Assembly (NCBI GenBank): GCA_947474595.1
Contig: CANJIV010000004.1
Span: forward strand, 62,001-126,000
Source of the DNA: Solirubrobacterales bacterium
GTDB taxonomy: Bacteria > Actinomycetota > Thermoleophilia > Solirubrobacterales > Solirubrobacteraceae
Direction: 5' to 3'
Length of the DNA stretch: 64,000 bases
Shown: piece by piece, positions 17,559-27,184 of the stretch
Numbering within the stretch: position 1 is the first letter of the stretch
Layout of the letters: every line of letters starts with the position of its first letter
Notes under the pieces: model-generated
Seen by the model: the letters and a program-made list of their open reading frames with translations, nothing else
Databases searched by the model: none
What the model was told of the DNA's origin: nothing
Program-made: the position numbers and the translations under genes

Positions 17559-20195
17559 ATGAGCGCAAGCGACGAAGTTGCACTGGACCTCGAGGGCGTC
17601 AGCAAGACGTTCCTCGGGGTCCGGGCGCTCACTGACGCCGGCATTGTCTGCCGCCGCGGCGAGGTCCATGCCCTAGTCGGCGAGAATGGGGCTGGCAAGT
17701 CAACGCTAATTAAAGTTGCCAGCGGAGCCCTCCTGCCCGACAGTGGCACGGTGCACATCGGCGGGGTGCGGCTTGAGCATGCCTCACCTGTAACGGCCCG
17801 GCGTCTCGGGCTTCTCACTGCGTATCAGGACACTTCGCTCGTAACTTCGATGACTGTTGCCGAGAACATGGTGCTCTCCGAGTACGGTGTTCGCCGTATG
17901 GGCATCCGGCTGCGGCGTGAGTCAGCGGCGAAGATCTTGGCTCCTTTCGACCTCCCCTTCGGACCAGGCGAGCTGGTCTCATCGCTTAGCCCCGCCTCAC
18001 GCCAGCTACTCGAGGTGGCTAGGGCCATGGCCCACCACCCAAAGGTCTTGCTGCTCGACGAGCCCACCGCGGCCCTCGATGCTGAAAATATCCAGAGGTT
18101 GGAAGCGCTCATCGCTTCATCGCTCGACGAAGGTGCCGCGATCTTGTACATCAGCCATAGGCTTGATGAGGTCCAGCGGATAGCCGCTCGTCTAACCGTC
18201 ATACGAGACGGAAAGATTCAAGGCACCTACGGGCGAGGTGAATGGTCAACCGACGACAGCACGGCTGTCGACGACATCGTCGCGCTAATGGTCGGCGCAC
18301 GAACCGATCTCGCATTCCCAGCCAAGCCCGGCATACCAGACGATGCGCCCGAAGTCTTGCGTGCCACCGAATTCCGTGGTCCGCGTTTTGGCCCAGTGAA
18401 TTTACACGTTAAAGCTGGTGAAATTGTCGGGATAGCTGGCGCCGACGGCAACGGCCAGCGCCAACTGGTTCGCTCCCTCGTGGGCCTACTGCACGGCGCC
18501 GGCGAAGTAGAAGTCGCAGGAAAAATTGCTGACATCCACTCGCCTGCGGCAGCAATCGCCAACGGAATCACATTTGTCAGCGGCGATCGAGTCGCTGAGT
18601 CTGCATTCCGTGACCTAAGTGTTATGGAGAACAGCACCATTTCATTAGGCCAAGAGCTCGGTCCAGTAGGCCTTGTGATGCGCACGCGCCAACGGCGACT
18701 GTTCCGAGATGCGGCGACTAGCCTTTCTACTGTCTTTGCCTCGCCCGACCAGCCAATGGCTCAACTTTCAGGCGGCAATCAGCAGAAAGCGGTGCTCTCG
18801 CGAGCGATCTTGCGCCCAACGCCCCTCCTTGTAGTAGACGAGCCAACACAGGGCGTAGACGCACGCGCCCGACTCGAGATATATAGAGCGCTACGCCGCC
18901 AAGCCGATGATGGCGCGGCGATAATTGTGAACTCCTCAGAGTCCTCGGAGCTCGAAGGTCTTTGTGACCGGGTCTATGTGTTTTCTCGCGGAACGGTCGT
19001 CAAGGAACTGACCGGAGATGGTGTCCACGAGTCCGCGATCGTAGACGCCTTTGTAAACGTCAAACGAGAGCCGACAAGCAGTGAAATCGCCGCGGAGCAA
19101 GAGACATCTTTCGCTGCCAGTCACCCAATACGGCGAATGGCTCGCTCTCCCTGGACGCCGATGCTATTCGTAGTTCTGCTGACCCTGCTACTCGCCGTAT
19201 ATACAGCTACGCGCTCGGATGTCTTTTTTGGCTCATCCAATCTCAGTAGCCTCTTCGTCTTGATGCTGCCGCTAGCCGCGGTTGCCTTCGGGCAGCAGTT
19301 TGCGCTGCTGACGGCCGGATTCGACATCTCCGTGGGATCTGCAATGAGCTTGGTCGTGGTGGTTGCATCGTTCTGGGTCACCAGCGATGGCTTCGGAAGC
19401 GTGCTAATTGGCATCATTGGCTGCCTGTTTGTAGGCGTGACGATCGGCCTGCTCAACGGCTTCATCGTGAGAGTCATCGGGATCAATGCGATCGTGGCTA
19501 CGATTGCGACGTTTGGCATGATCCACGGTGTAGCGATTCTTCTGCGTCCAGCTCCAGACGGAGCCGTAAGTTTCGGACTAACAGAGACCCTTAACACTCA
19601 GATTGGCTTCATGCCGATCGCGCTTATTGTCATCGTTGGATTTGCAATAGCAGCCGAGATATGGATGCGAGCTACGACATCCGGCCTGCGTTGGCGTGCA
19701 GCCGGCCTCGACGAAGAGGCCAGTCGCCGCACCGGGCTACCTGTGCAGCGGATCAAGATCTCTGCATACGTGATGTGCTCTCTGTTGGCCGCAGTCGCTG
19801 GCCTCCTGCTCGCAGTTCAAGTCGGAGTTGGCGACAACAATGTGGGTGCAGGCTTCGCTCTGCCGTCGTTTACCGCTTGCTTCCTCGGAGGCGCAGCGCT
19901 CACAGGTGGCCGTGGCTCTTTCATCGGCGTAATGATTGGCGCTCTCTTCCTCAGCCTCTTGACCAACGCGGTGCCACTGGTTGACCTACCGGTAGCGACT
20001 ATCCAAGTAGCCACAGGTGTTCTCACGATCGTTGCCGTTATCGCATATGCCTACAGCGGCAAGGGAAACCTTGATGGGCGGCGTAAGCGACCTCGTCCAG
20101 GCGGGCCACAGGCTGGCACGGCAGAACCAAGAGAATCACTAGAGGCGCGAATCAAAAGCCAACAATCACCGGCCGACATTGGCCAAGGGGCCTAA
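17559..20195 (+). CDS. Fused double-ABC ATPase and RbsC-type permease
   Basis: An 878-residue fusion. Residues 8-250 form ABC module 1 (Walker A GENGAGKST, Walker B LLLDEPTAALD). Residues 262-500 form module 2 with a degenerate Walker A (GADGNGQRQL) but good signature LSGGNQQK and VVDEPTQGVD, as is normal in RbsA proteins. Residues 530-850 form an RbsC-like permease with about eight membrane helices (FDISVGSAMSL motif). Usually ATPase and permease are separate polypeptides. Translation of the following permease is close-coupled. Confidence 0.9.
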   Translation: MSASDEVALDLEGVSKTFLGVRALTDAGIVCRRGEVHALVGENGAGKSTLIKVASGALLPDSGTVHIGGVRLEHASPVTARRLGLLTAYQDTSLVTSMTVAENMVLSEYGVRRMGIRLRRESAAKILAPFDLPFGPGELVSSLSPASRQLLEVARAMAHHPKVLLLDEPTAALDAENIQRLEALIASSLDEGAAILYISHRLDEVQRIAARLTVIRDGKIQGTYGRGEWSTDDSTAVDDIVALMVGARTDLAFPAKPGIPDDAPEVLRATEFRGPRFGPVNLHVKAGEIVGIAGADGNGQRQLVRSLVGLLHGAGEVEVAGKIADIHSPAAAIANGITFVSGDRVAESAFRDLSVMENSTISLGQELGPVGLVMRTRQRRLFRDAATSLSTVFASPDQPMAQLSGGNQQKAVLSRAILRPTPLLVVDEPTQGVDARARLEIYRALRRQADDGAAIIVNSSESSELEGLCDRVYVFSRGTVVKELTGDGVHESAIVDAFVNVKREPTSSEIAAEQETSFAASHPIRRMARSPWTPMLFVVLLTLLLAVYTATRSDVFFGSSNLSSLFVLMLPLAAVAFGQQFALLTAGFDISVGSAMSLVVVVASFWVTSDGFGSVLIGIIGCLFVGVTIGLLNGFIVRVIGINAIVATIATFGMIHGVAILLRPAPDGAVSFGLTETLNTQIGFMPIALIVIVGFAIAAEIWMRATTSGLRWRAAGLDEEASRRTGLPVQRIKISAYVMCSLLAAVAGLLLAVQVGVGDNNVGAGFALPSFTACFLGGAALTGGRGSFIGVMIGALFLSLLTNAVPLVDLPVATIQVATGVLTIVAVIAYAYSGKGNLDGRRKRPRPGGPQAGTAEPRESLEARIKSQQSPADIGQGA

Positions 20196-20199
20196 GTTC

Positions 20200-21300
20200 A
20201 TGTCAACGCTACCCCTACAAGATCCGTCGTCACTCCCTATTCCCGACGGACAGCCATCCACCAAGCGCCAGGCCGCCTTTTTACGCGATGCCGTATACCG
20301 CTTCCCGGCGCGCTATCGAGTCGTCTGGCTTGCGCTCGTATTCATCATAATTCTCTGCCTAGTAGCAGCGCCCGCGGCGTTCCATACCGATTCAATCCGG
20401 TTCATCCTTGCAATAGCCGGCGTGCTAGCGATCGCTTCAACCGGCCAGCTGTTGGTCGTCATGCTCGGTGGCATCGACCTATCGGTTCCCGCGATCATGA
20501 CCTTTGCGGGTGCGATCGTCGTCCACCAGTCAGAAAGTCAGAACGGCAAGCTAGTCGAGGCTATCGTCGTAGCCATTGTGATCGCTTTAGTTATCGGCCT
20601 TGTTAACGGACTCTTGGTCGCAGTCGTCAAACTAAATGCGCTGATCGTGACGCTTGCGATGGCCGGCGTTGTATTCGGGGTCAGCCTGCTGTGGGTTGGG
20701 TCAAACTACTCCTCGACTGGCACCGTCCCCGAGACTCTGGGCGATTTTGCTAACAGCAACCTTGGGCCAATCAGCATTATTGCTTTCATCGGCATCGGCG
20801 TAATCGTGATCATCGCCCTGCTACTGCGCTCGACTAGGACCGGCCGTTCTTATGTTGCCTCTGGCACGAATCCCGCCGCCGCGCGCGTGATCGGCATCCG
20901 TGTCATCGCATACGAGGTCGGCGGGTATGTAGCCGCAGCAGGGCTATACGCGATCGCCGGAATTTTGCTCGCTGGACTCCTGCGCAATCCCAACGAAACT
21001 CTGGGGGCCCCCTACCAACTGCAAACGATCATCGCGGTGGCCCTTGCTGGCGCAGCCCTTGGCGGCGGTCCCGCGAGCGTTGTGGGCACTTGGGTCGCAT
21101 GTCTCTTCCTTGGCTTCGTAACTCAGTTCCTCACGCTGAAGGGCTACTCCGGTGGCGTTAGTGAACTCGTCAATGGAGCACTACTGCTAATCGCTGTGAT
21201 GCTAGTGACGGTTGGATCTCGAGTTCGCTCTGCAGTCCGCTTTCTGCATCGACGCACTAATGCGGCGAGCCGCGAAGCACCCTCCGCATCATCGCCGTAG
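20200..21300 (+). CDS. RbsC-type ABC transporter permease
   Basis: A membrane permease of about 366 residues with about eight to nine helices and the family motif GGIDLSVPAIMTFAG. It is the second transmembrane partner beside the permease part of the fused protein, so the transporter probably has a heteromeric membrane core. I start at the ATG at 20200, which has AAGGGG nine bases upstream and lies 4 bp after the preceding stop. A TTG at 20179 in the same frame would overlap the upstream gene and is less likely. Confidence 0.88.
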   Translation: MSTLPLQDPSSLPIPDGQPSTKRQAAFLRDAVYRFPARYRVVWLALVFIIILCLVAAPAAFHTDSIRFILAIAGVLAIASTGQLLVVMLGGIDLSVPAIMTFAGAIVVHQSESQNGKLVEAIVVAIVIALVIGLVNGLLVAVVKLNALIVTLAMAGVVFGVSLLWVGSNYSSTGTVPETLGDFANSNLGPISIIAFIGIGVIVIIALLLRSTRTGRSYVASGTNPAAARVIGIRVIAYEVGGYVAAAGLYAIAGILLAGLLRNPNETLGAPYQLQTIIAVALAGAALGGGPASVVGTWVACLFLGFVTQFLTLKGYSGGVSELVNGALLLIAVMLVTVGSRVRSAVRFLHRRTNAASREAPSASSP

Positions 21301-21338
21301 CAAACACCTCGTAATGCCATCGATATGAAGGGGTCTAA

Positions 21339-22094
21339 ATGAGCGACTTAGAAGGCAAAGTAGCGCTAATTACCGGCGCAGGACGTGGTCAGGGCGAAGC
21401 AGAAGCACGGCTATTCGCCTCCCGCGGTGCGCGCGTCCTACTGACGGATATTCTCGACGATGAAGGTCAAGCTGTCGCTGATTCGATAGGCGATGCGGCG
21501 CACTTCCTACATCACGATATATCTGATCCTGCGCATTGGCTGGATGCCGTTAGGACTGCGAAATCTCTGTTTGGCGGCCTTGACGTGCTCGTCAACAATG
21601 CCGGCATCTACTGGGTCGCATCTATTCAAGATGAAACAGCAGAAGGGTTTGAGCGCATCCTTAAAGTCAATCTCGTCGGAGCGTTTCTTGGCATCCAGGC
21701 AGCCACGGGAGAGCTAAAGGCTCGGGGTGGTGGATCGATCATCAACATCTCCTCAACGGCGGGGGCTATTGGCTATCCAGGCCACGCTGCCTATGGTGCA
21801 TCTAAGTGGGGTCTGCGAGGACTCACAAGGGTTGCCGCGCTTGAACTTAGCGACGACCGTATCCGCGTTAACTGCGTCTTGCCAGGGGCGGTAGATACGG
21901 CGATGGCTGCGGTGAACGGGATTGAAGCAGGCGAAGGTAAGTTGCCATCTGTCCCCTTGCGTCGCGTCGGTGGTGCAGAAGAGATCGCTGAAGTCGTCGC
22001 GTTCCTCGCATCAGACGGTGCTAGTTACGTGACCGGATCTGAATACATCGTGGACGGGGGAGCGACGGCCGGCCTTACGCTCCCCGTTAACTAA
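21339..22094 (+). CDS. SDR oxidoreductase (hydroxysteroid dehydrogenase-like)
   Basis: A 251-residue classical short-chain dehydrogenase: cofactor motif TGAGRGQG (11-18), NNAG, catalytic Ser in ISSTAG, Tyr and Lys in YGASK, with an acidic Asp after beta-2 (LLTD) that favours NAD. The overall sequence recalls 3-alpha/20-beta-hydroxysteroid dehydrogenases, but SDR substrate prediction is weak. Part of the transporter-led operon, 38 bp after the permease; AAGGGG ribosome site. Confidence 0.85.
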   Translation: MSDLEGKVALITGAGRGQGEAEARLFASRGARVLLTDILDDEGQAVADSIGDAAHFLHHDISDPAHWLDAVRTAKSLFGGLDVLVNNAGIYWVASIQDETAEGFERILKVNLVGAFLGIQAATGELKARGGGSIINISSTAGAIGYPGHAAYGASKWGLRGLTRVAALELSDDRIRVNCVLPGAVDTAMAAVNGIEAGEGKLPSVPLRRVGGAEEIAEVVAFLASDGASYVTGSEYIVDGGATAGLTLPVN

Positions 22095-22103
22095 GGAGCC
22101 GCC

Positions 22104-23060
22104 ATGCCTTTAGACGAAGACGCAAGACAACTCATAGCTGGCTTGGAAGCTGCATTCCCGGCCATAGGAGTAGACGTTACCGATGCGGCACAAGCGCGCC
22201 GCATCTTGTCTGAACAGCCCGCTTTGGAGATTGCACCCGTACCAGTTGGGCGCATCGAAGAGCGGATGATCTCAGGCCAGCACGAGGACGTGCCTGCACG
22301 GATCTACTGGCCCGACGGCCGCGATGGACCAGAGGGAGCTCCACTGCCGCTGATCGCATTTTTCCACGGTGGCGGCTTTGCGCTCTGCGACCTAGATACT
22401 CACGATGCAGTCTGCCGCAACCTCACCAACATGGTTGACGCAATCGTCGTATCGGTTGACTATCGACTTGCTCCTGAAGCCCCTTTCCCTGGTGGAGTCG
22501 AAGACTGCTTTGCCGCGACCGAATGGACCCACAAACATGCATCAGAGCTCGGTGGCGATCCCGCGCGTATTGCCGTAGTAGGAGACAGTTCAGGCGGCAA
22601 CTACGCTGCAGTAGTAGCGATGATGGCTCGCGACCGCAGTGGGCCACCGATCGCCTTTCAGTATCTGATTTACCCAGTCACGGATTACAGCTTTGACTCG
22701 GCATCGTACGTCGAAAATGGGCAAGGCTACTTCACCACTACGACACACCTGCGCTGGTATTGGGAGCAATATATCGGTACCGACGAGGTCGCTGGGAGCG
22801 ATCCGTATGCATCGCCGCTTCGCGCCGACGACCTCAGCGGCCTCCCGCCAGCCCGCATAATCACGGCCGAGTTTGACCCCCTGCGCGATGAGGGCGAGGC
22901 CTACGCCGCGCGCCTCTCTGAAGCTGGCGTCAACACAACGGTACGGCGATTTGACGGCATGTTCCACGGCTTCTTCACCTTCTCGGCCTTTTTCCCGCCC
23001 GGGCAGCAGGCCAATGAAGAAGAGTTTGCCGTGCTAAAGCAACACTTATCCGCGCCTTAG
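22104..23060 (+). CDS. HSL-family alpha/beta hydrolase (carboxylesterase)
   Basis: A 318-residue esterase of the hormone-sensitive-lipase family. The oxyanion motif is FFHGGGF, the nucleophile Ser is in GDSSGGN, the acid lies in EFDPLRDEG and the catalytic His in FHGFFTF. It should cleave esters or lactones, for instance those made by a Baeyer-Villiger step by one of the nearby flavoenzymes (inference). It is 9 bp after the SDR, with AAGGAG upstream, in the same operon. Confidence 0.87.
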   Translation: MPLDEDARQLIAGLEAAFPAIGVDVTDAAQARRILSEQPALEIAPVPVGRIEERMISGQHEDVPARIYWPDGRDGPEGAPLPLIAFFHGGGFALCDLDTHDAVCRNLTNMVDAIVVSVDYRLAPEAPFPGGVEDCFAATEWTHKHASELGGDPARIAVVGDSSGGNYAAVVAMMARDRSGPPIAFQYLIYPVTDYSFDSASYVENGQGYFTTTTHLRWYWEQYIGTDEVAGSDPYASPLRADDLSGLPPARIITAEFDPLRDEGEAYAARLSEAGVNTTVRRFDGMFHGFFTFSAFFPPGQQANEEEFAVLKQHLSAP

Positions 23061-23111
23061 CGCTCAGACCTCTTATCCACTTGCGTCACACCACACCACC
23101 GAGGAGCGAAC

Positions 23112-24293
23112 ATGAAGTTTTCAGTAATTTTTGAAGCCCAGATGGACGACATCAGTCGCGAGAATGAGCAACAAGTTATCCATGACTGCGTTGAGCAGGC
23201 TGTCTACGCAGAGAAGATGGGCTTCGACAGAATATGGGCGGTGGAGCACCACGCACTTAAGTACTACGCCCATATGAGTGCCTCTGAAATCTTTTTGTCT
23301 TTCGTCGCTGCTCGCACAGAGTCGATCCGAATCGGCCACGGCGTGATCTGCCTCCCATTCAACTTCAATCACCCGGTCCGGGTAGCCGAGCGTACGGCGA
23401 TGCTCGACATCCTTTCCAAGGGTCGCCTTGACGTTGGGGCCGGGCGGGGGGCAACTGTTCAAGAGATGGCCCTGTATGGAGTCGACGTCGACCGCACCTA
23501 CCAAGAGATGGAAGAGTCGCTTCGGATCATTAGCAATATTTGGACACATGACCCATTTCGATGGGAAAGTGACCTAATTGACATCATTCCTCCAGAGGGT
23601 GGCGAGTTTACGGTTGTCCCGCGACCCGTACAGAAACCTCACCCTCCCCTCTTCATGGCATGCACCCACAAGGCTACCCTCACGATGGCGGCCGACTGGG
23701 GAGTAGGAGCGCTGGTTCTTGGCTTCGGCGGGCCTTCAGAGATGGAGAAGTTGCATACTTTTTACCGTGAGGCGATCGCCGCACGCAGCGAAGAGACCCT
23801 CGTCTCACCTGGTGTTTCGAATGACTTCTTTGGAGCGCTCTGTCCCACGATCACGCTCGACGACAGAGACCTAGCAATTAAGCTTGGTATCCGCGCCCAG
23901 CGTTTCTTCGCCCAAGCCATCGCTCACTGGTACGGTGGCGGTGCCCTTCCAGACGCCATCATCCGTGATGACGCAGACGAAGTGGCCGACATCAAAGAAG
24001 CCGAGGAATACTTCATCGCTCGGTTGCACGAGATGGAAATCCCTGTCGACGAAGCAGTTTCTGGCGGCTATAACCCCAACCAAGCGTACGGAAATGCCGA
24101 CGACGCGATCGCTCACGTGGAACTTCTAAAAGCGGTTGGCGTTGATGAAGTCATGTGCCTGATACAGATGGGCACAATCCCTCAGGAGTTGGCAATGGAG
24201 ACGATGCGCCAATGGGGAGAAAAGGTGATTCCTCACTTCCGCGCACAGGATGAGATGGAAGTTAGTGTTAGCGGCGCAGGCGTCAACAAGTAG
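23112..24293 (+). CDS. LLM-class flavin monooxygenase (bacterial luciferase-like)
   Basis: A 393-residue TIM-barrel flavoenzyme of the luciferase-like monooxygenase class; FDRIWAVEHHALKYYAHMS and GRLDVGAGRGATVQEM are typical. These proteins use FMNH2 or F420H2 for oxygenation or reduction. The length and the WAVEHH motif fit the FMNH2-dependent monooxygenase branch more than the smaller F420 branch. No flavin reductase is encoded nearby. GAGGAG ribosome site; same operon as the esterase and SDRs. Confidence 0.83.
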   Translation: MKFSVIFEAQMDDISRENEQQVIHDCVEQAVYAEKMGFDRIWAVEHHALKYYAHMSASEIFLSFVAARTESIRIGHGVICLPFNFNHPVRVAERTAMLDILSKGRLDVGAGRGATVQEMALYGVDVDRTYQEMEESLRIISNIWTHDPFRWESDLIDIIPPEGGEFTVVPRPVQKPHPPLFMACTHKATLTMAADWGVGALVLGFGGPSEMEKLHTFYREAIAARSEETLVSPGVSNDFFGALCPTITLDDRDLAIKLGIRAQRFFAQAIAHWYGGGALPDAIIRDDADEVADIKEAEEYFIARLHEMEIPVDEAVSGGYNPNQAYGNADDAIAHVELLKAVGVDEVMCLIQMGTIPQELAMETMRQWGEKVIPHFRAQDEMEVSVSGAGVNK

Positions 24294-24304
24294 AGGGGAC
24301 TGAC

Positions 24305-25093
24305 ATGGCAATCCATCTCGATCTAACGGGTAAAACGGCGATTTGTACAGGAGCCACGTCAGGTATCGGCAGGGCCGTGGCTATCGAGCTAGCCAAAGCT
24401 GGCGCCAGCGTGATCGCGGTCGGGCGCGACGAAAAGCGTCTCGCGGAAGTGGCGAGTGAGATCGCAGCGGGTGGTGGCAAGGTCTTCCCAACGCAGATCG
24501 ACTTGATCGACAGTGGCGCACCAAGCGCAATTGTTGCAGCCGCGTTAGAGCACACCGGCAGCGTCGACATCTTGGCGAGCTGCGCAGGGATCTATGAGTC
24601 TGCCGCAGTTGGTCAGGAGGGAACAGACACAATTGGCGTACTAGACAGACAGTGGGAACTCAATACCCGAGCACCGTTCCGGCTAGCAGAGGCAGTCGTA
24701 CCTCACCTCAAAGCGGGTAGCTCGGTGGTCTTCATCAGCTCCACCATGGCTCGCTTTGGTATCGGTTGGGGCGCTGGCTACTCCATGAGCAAGGCGGCGT
24801 TAGAGGCCTTGATGCGCGTTATGGCAGTTGAGCTCGGGCCAAGCGGCATTCGAGTGAATGCCATCTCGCCTGGCTGGATCATCACGCCCATGAATGAGCA
24901 GGCGCGCGCGGATCCAGCAATCGAACGGTTCGCTATTGCGGCCACGCCTCTCAGCAGGCTGGGTACTCCTGAAGAGATCGCATCGGTTGTTGTTTTCTTG
25001 GCATCCGAAGCCGCGACCTATATTCATGGCACAGTCATTTGCGCCGAGGGCGGATACCCCGCTCTACCAATGGGGATGCTCCAGGACGCCTAG
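24305..25093 (+). CDS. SDR oxidoreductase
   Basis: A 262-residue classical SDR. Cofactor motif TGATSGIG (17-24), SCAG in place of NNAG, catalytic Ser in FISSTM, Tyr/Lys in YSMSK. The Arg in VGRDEKR after beta-2 suggests NADP(H). It is the last gene of the run that starts at 16180 and is followed by a hairpin-rich convergent region. GAGGGG lies six bases before the ATG. Confidence 0.84.
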   Translation: MAIHLDLTGKTAICTGATSGIGRAVAIELAKAGASVIAVGRDEKRLAEVASEIAAGGGKVFPTQIDLIDSGAPSAIVAAALEHTGSVDILASCAGIYESAAVGQEGTDTIGVLDRQWELNTRAPFRLAEAVVPHLKAGSSVVFISSTMARFGIGWGAGYSMSKAALEALMRVMAVELGPSGIRVNAISPGWIITPMNEQARADPAIERFAIAATPLSRLGTPEEIASVVVFLASEAATYIHGTVICAEGGYPALPMGMLQDA

Positions 25094-25124
25094 CCCAGGG
25101 CGTATTGGACAAGCTAGGGCGACA

Positions 25125-25180
25125 CTCTCAGCACTGGTCTCCCCGCCGTAGGGGCGAGACCAGCGCCGTCCCTTTGAGAG
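25125..25180. terminator. Nested hairpins between convergent operons
   Basis: CTGGTCTC (25134-25141) pairs with GAGACCAG (25156-25163), with CCC/GGGG extending inward. Outside it CTCTCA (25125-25130) pairs with TGAGAG (25175-25180). The structure fills the 87-bp gap between two convergent genes and is likely a bidirectional terminator, although it lacks a T run. Confidence 0.6.
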
Positions 25181-26782
25181 CTAGGCGGTTCCCACGGTTT
25201 CCTTAGCCGCGGCCTTCCCGGCCAGGTAGCCGAAGGTGAGCGCCGGGCCGATTGTCGCGCCACCAGCCCAATATGCTTTACCGGACGGAGATGCCACACA
25301 GTTTCCTGCACCATAAAGACCGGGAATCGGCTTGCCAGCAGAGTCCAAGACTCGTCCCGTCGGATCGGTGATTGGTCCACCTTTTGAGTCCAACATTCCT
25401 GGTGCGATGATCGTCGCGTAGTAAGGACCGTTATCGGCGAACGGGTGCATAGTCGGCGACTCGGGATTGCGCACCTCGCCGTGAAACGAGTTGAAGAACG
25501 TCTCGATTGGCATCTCGCCGCGGCTAAAATCTTCATCTTTGCCTGCACGAGCTTGCTTGTTATATCGAGCGATCGTTTCGGGCAGCCTCACACCAAAGTC
25601 TTCGTCTAGGTAAAACCCTCCCGTATGCGGAGCCAGCGTGGCCAATCTTTCGCCTAATGCTGCCGTTAGCTCTGTGAGCGTTTCGCCACGAATTATGTGT
25701 GCGTTGTCCCCACCATCTGGAGCGATCGGATTACCCGGGAGATCACTCTCGTACGCATCTTGACACGGCTGGTCCCAAACCATAAAGAGCAGCAGGTTGC
25801 GATATTCGGCCCGCTGAGCGTCCCACTCCCAGTGAACCAAAGTCTGCTCGTTATATTGGAGCTTCTCATTGGCGGCGCGAATACCGAGTCGGTTGACCTC
25901 GATCATGCTGTCGCCTGTCGCCTGGAACGTCATCTCTAGGTCTGAATCGTTGCGCAGCGCTCGCTCGAGTACGGCTGGCGACATCCATGGGTAAGCAGTG
26001 GCACGGGAGGGAATTCCTAACGCAGTTGCGATGCGCAGAAAATCGCCAGTGCTTCCTGGCGCGGCGCATGACCCAAAGATCGGACCAGCCAGCAGCTCTC
26101 GCCGAAGTTCGCGATCTTGGCCGAACCCGCCGGAAGCGAATATCACTGCGCTGCGCGCTGTAAATACCGAGACTTCGCCCTCGTGGCGCACCGAAAGGCC
26201 GACCGCCCGACCTCGCTCGTCAAGCAACAGCTGCTCCACCGCATGATCGACCAGCGTCACCACACCAGATTGCAGCGCGGCAGCCGAGAGCTGGGCAACC
26301 ATGTCGATGCCGTTACCCATCTCGCCATCGGGAGTCACAGGGATAAAGACTCGTCCTGACGGCGCCTGATTCTCTGGAAGCTGGGCAAAGTAGTCTGGGA
26401 AGTCCTTGGCATGCATACTTTTGAGTGCTCCGGCCGCAGCCAAAGCTTCGGCCACGTCGGCTGCATGGTCATAAAATGCCGATATCAGCGCGTGCTCCCA
26501 CTCTTGAAGTCCGAGGTGGGGATCGGATGGGTCGTATGCCTCTGGCCTACTTAGTCTGGCCATATAACGCAAAGCATCCTCGCGGGGATCGGCAATCCCC
26601 AGCGCTCGCATCTCAGCATTGTTGGGGATCCAGTACCACCCGCCTGATTTCCTGGTGGTGCCGCCAACGATCGGGCATTTCTCGACAACTAGTACCTCTG
26701 CGCCCTCGCCTGCTGCCGCTATCGCTGCTGCGTAGCCGGCAGCTCCAGAACCAACAACGATTACGTCCGCACTTCTGTCCAT
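25181..26782 (-). CDS. KstD-like FAD-dependent dehydrogenase
   Basis: A 533-residue flavoprotein of the fumarate reductase/3-ketosteroid delta-1-dehydrogenase family. FAD loop VVGSGAAGYAAA at the N terminus, EKCPIVGGTTRKSGG, and the family C-terminal motif AGGATIGPALTFGYLAG. The segment NGPYYATIIAPG carries the tyrosine pair expected near the flavin. It probably desaturates a ketone ring or an alpha,beta position; the exact substrate is unknown. AGGAGGA precedes the ATG. It is transcribed alone, divergent from the 27185 SDR across 402 bp. Confidence 0.82.
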   Translation of the reverse strand: MDRSADVIVVGSGAAGYAAAIAAAGEGAEVLVVEKCPIVGGTTRKSGGWYWIPNNAEMRALGIADPREDALRYMARLSRPEAYDPSDPHLGLQEWEHALISAFYDHAADVAEALAAAGALKSMHAKDFPDYFAQLPENQAPSGRVFIPVTPDGEMGNGIDMVAQLSAAALQSGVVTLVDHAVEQLLLDERGRAVGLSVRHEGEVSVFTARSAVIFASGGFGQDRELRRELLAGPIFGSCAAPGSTGDFLRIATALGIPSRATAYPWMSPAVLERALRNDSDLEMTFQATGDSMIEVNRLGIRAANEKLQYNEQTLVHWEWDAQRAEYRNLLLFMVWDQPCQDAYESDLPGNPIAPDGGDNAHIIRGETLTELTAALGERLATLAPHTGGFYLDEDFGVRLPETIARYNKQARAGKDEDFSRGEMPIETFFNSFHGEVRNPESPTMHPFADNGPYYATIIAPGMLDSKGGPITDPTGRVLDSAGKPIPGLYGAGNCVASPSGKAYWAGGATIGPALTFGYLAGKAAAKETVGTA

Positions 26783-27184
26783 CTCTTCATCCTCCTAAGG
26801 GCGTGTTTCTTATGTTCATACTCACACATCACCAAGGCGATGTCCACCTGTGACAGAAGACCACGTAAACCCGGCTAAACGCTCTAAACCGCTTCTTCTA
26901 TGTTCCCCCTCGTGCTTACCTAAACGCTGACTCCACTCGCTAATTGGTTCATCCAACCGAGCTTGTTTTACACCCAGTCCCACTCCACCTGGGCTCATCA
27001 CCATCACCCGGCGGTCGCATCTAGGTCATAGGCGCTGAATCCCTGATGACTTGCCAAACTTTGTCACCCATAGACTAGGCATCGCAGTGGATAGGTATTA
27101 GGGTACGCAAAGCCTGATTACCGCGGTAACTTTTAGCAAATCAGAGCTATCAGCTTTTCGTGACCACAAAACTGGAGTAGATAG
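26783..27184. other. Divergent intergenic region
   Basis: No gene is supported in this 402-bp region. It separates the KstD-like gene and the mycofactocin-type SDR operon. The only clear element is the palindrome TTACCGCGGTAA at 27118-27129. The GATAAN-N4-CGTCAG element found elsewhere in the island is absent here. Confidence 0.6.
27118..27129. promoter_or_regulatory. Palindrome TTACCGCGGTAA, candidate operator
   Basis: A perfect 12-bp inverted repeat 55 bp before the SDR start at 27185. Its position suits a repressor site overlapping the promoter. I do not see a second copy in the window, so the binding protein cannot be named. Confidence 0.4.
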
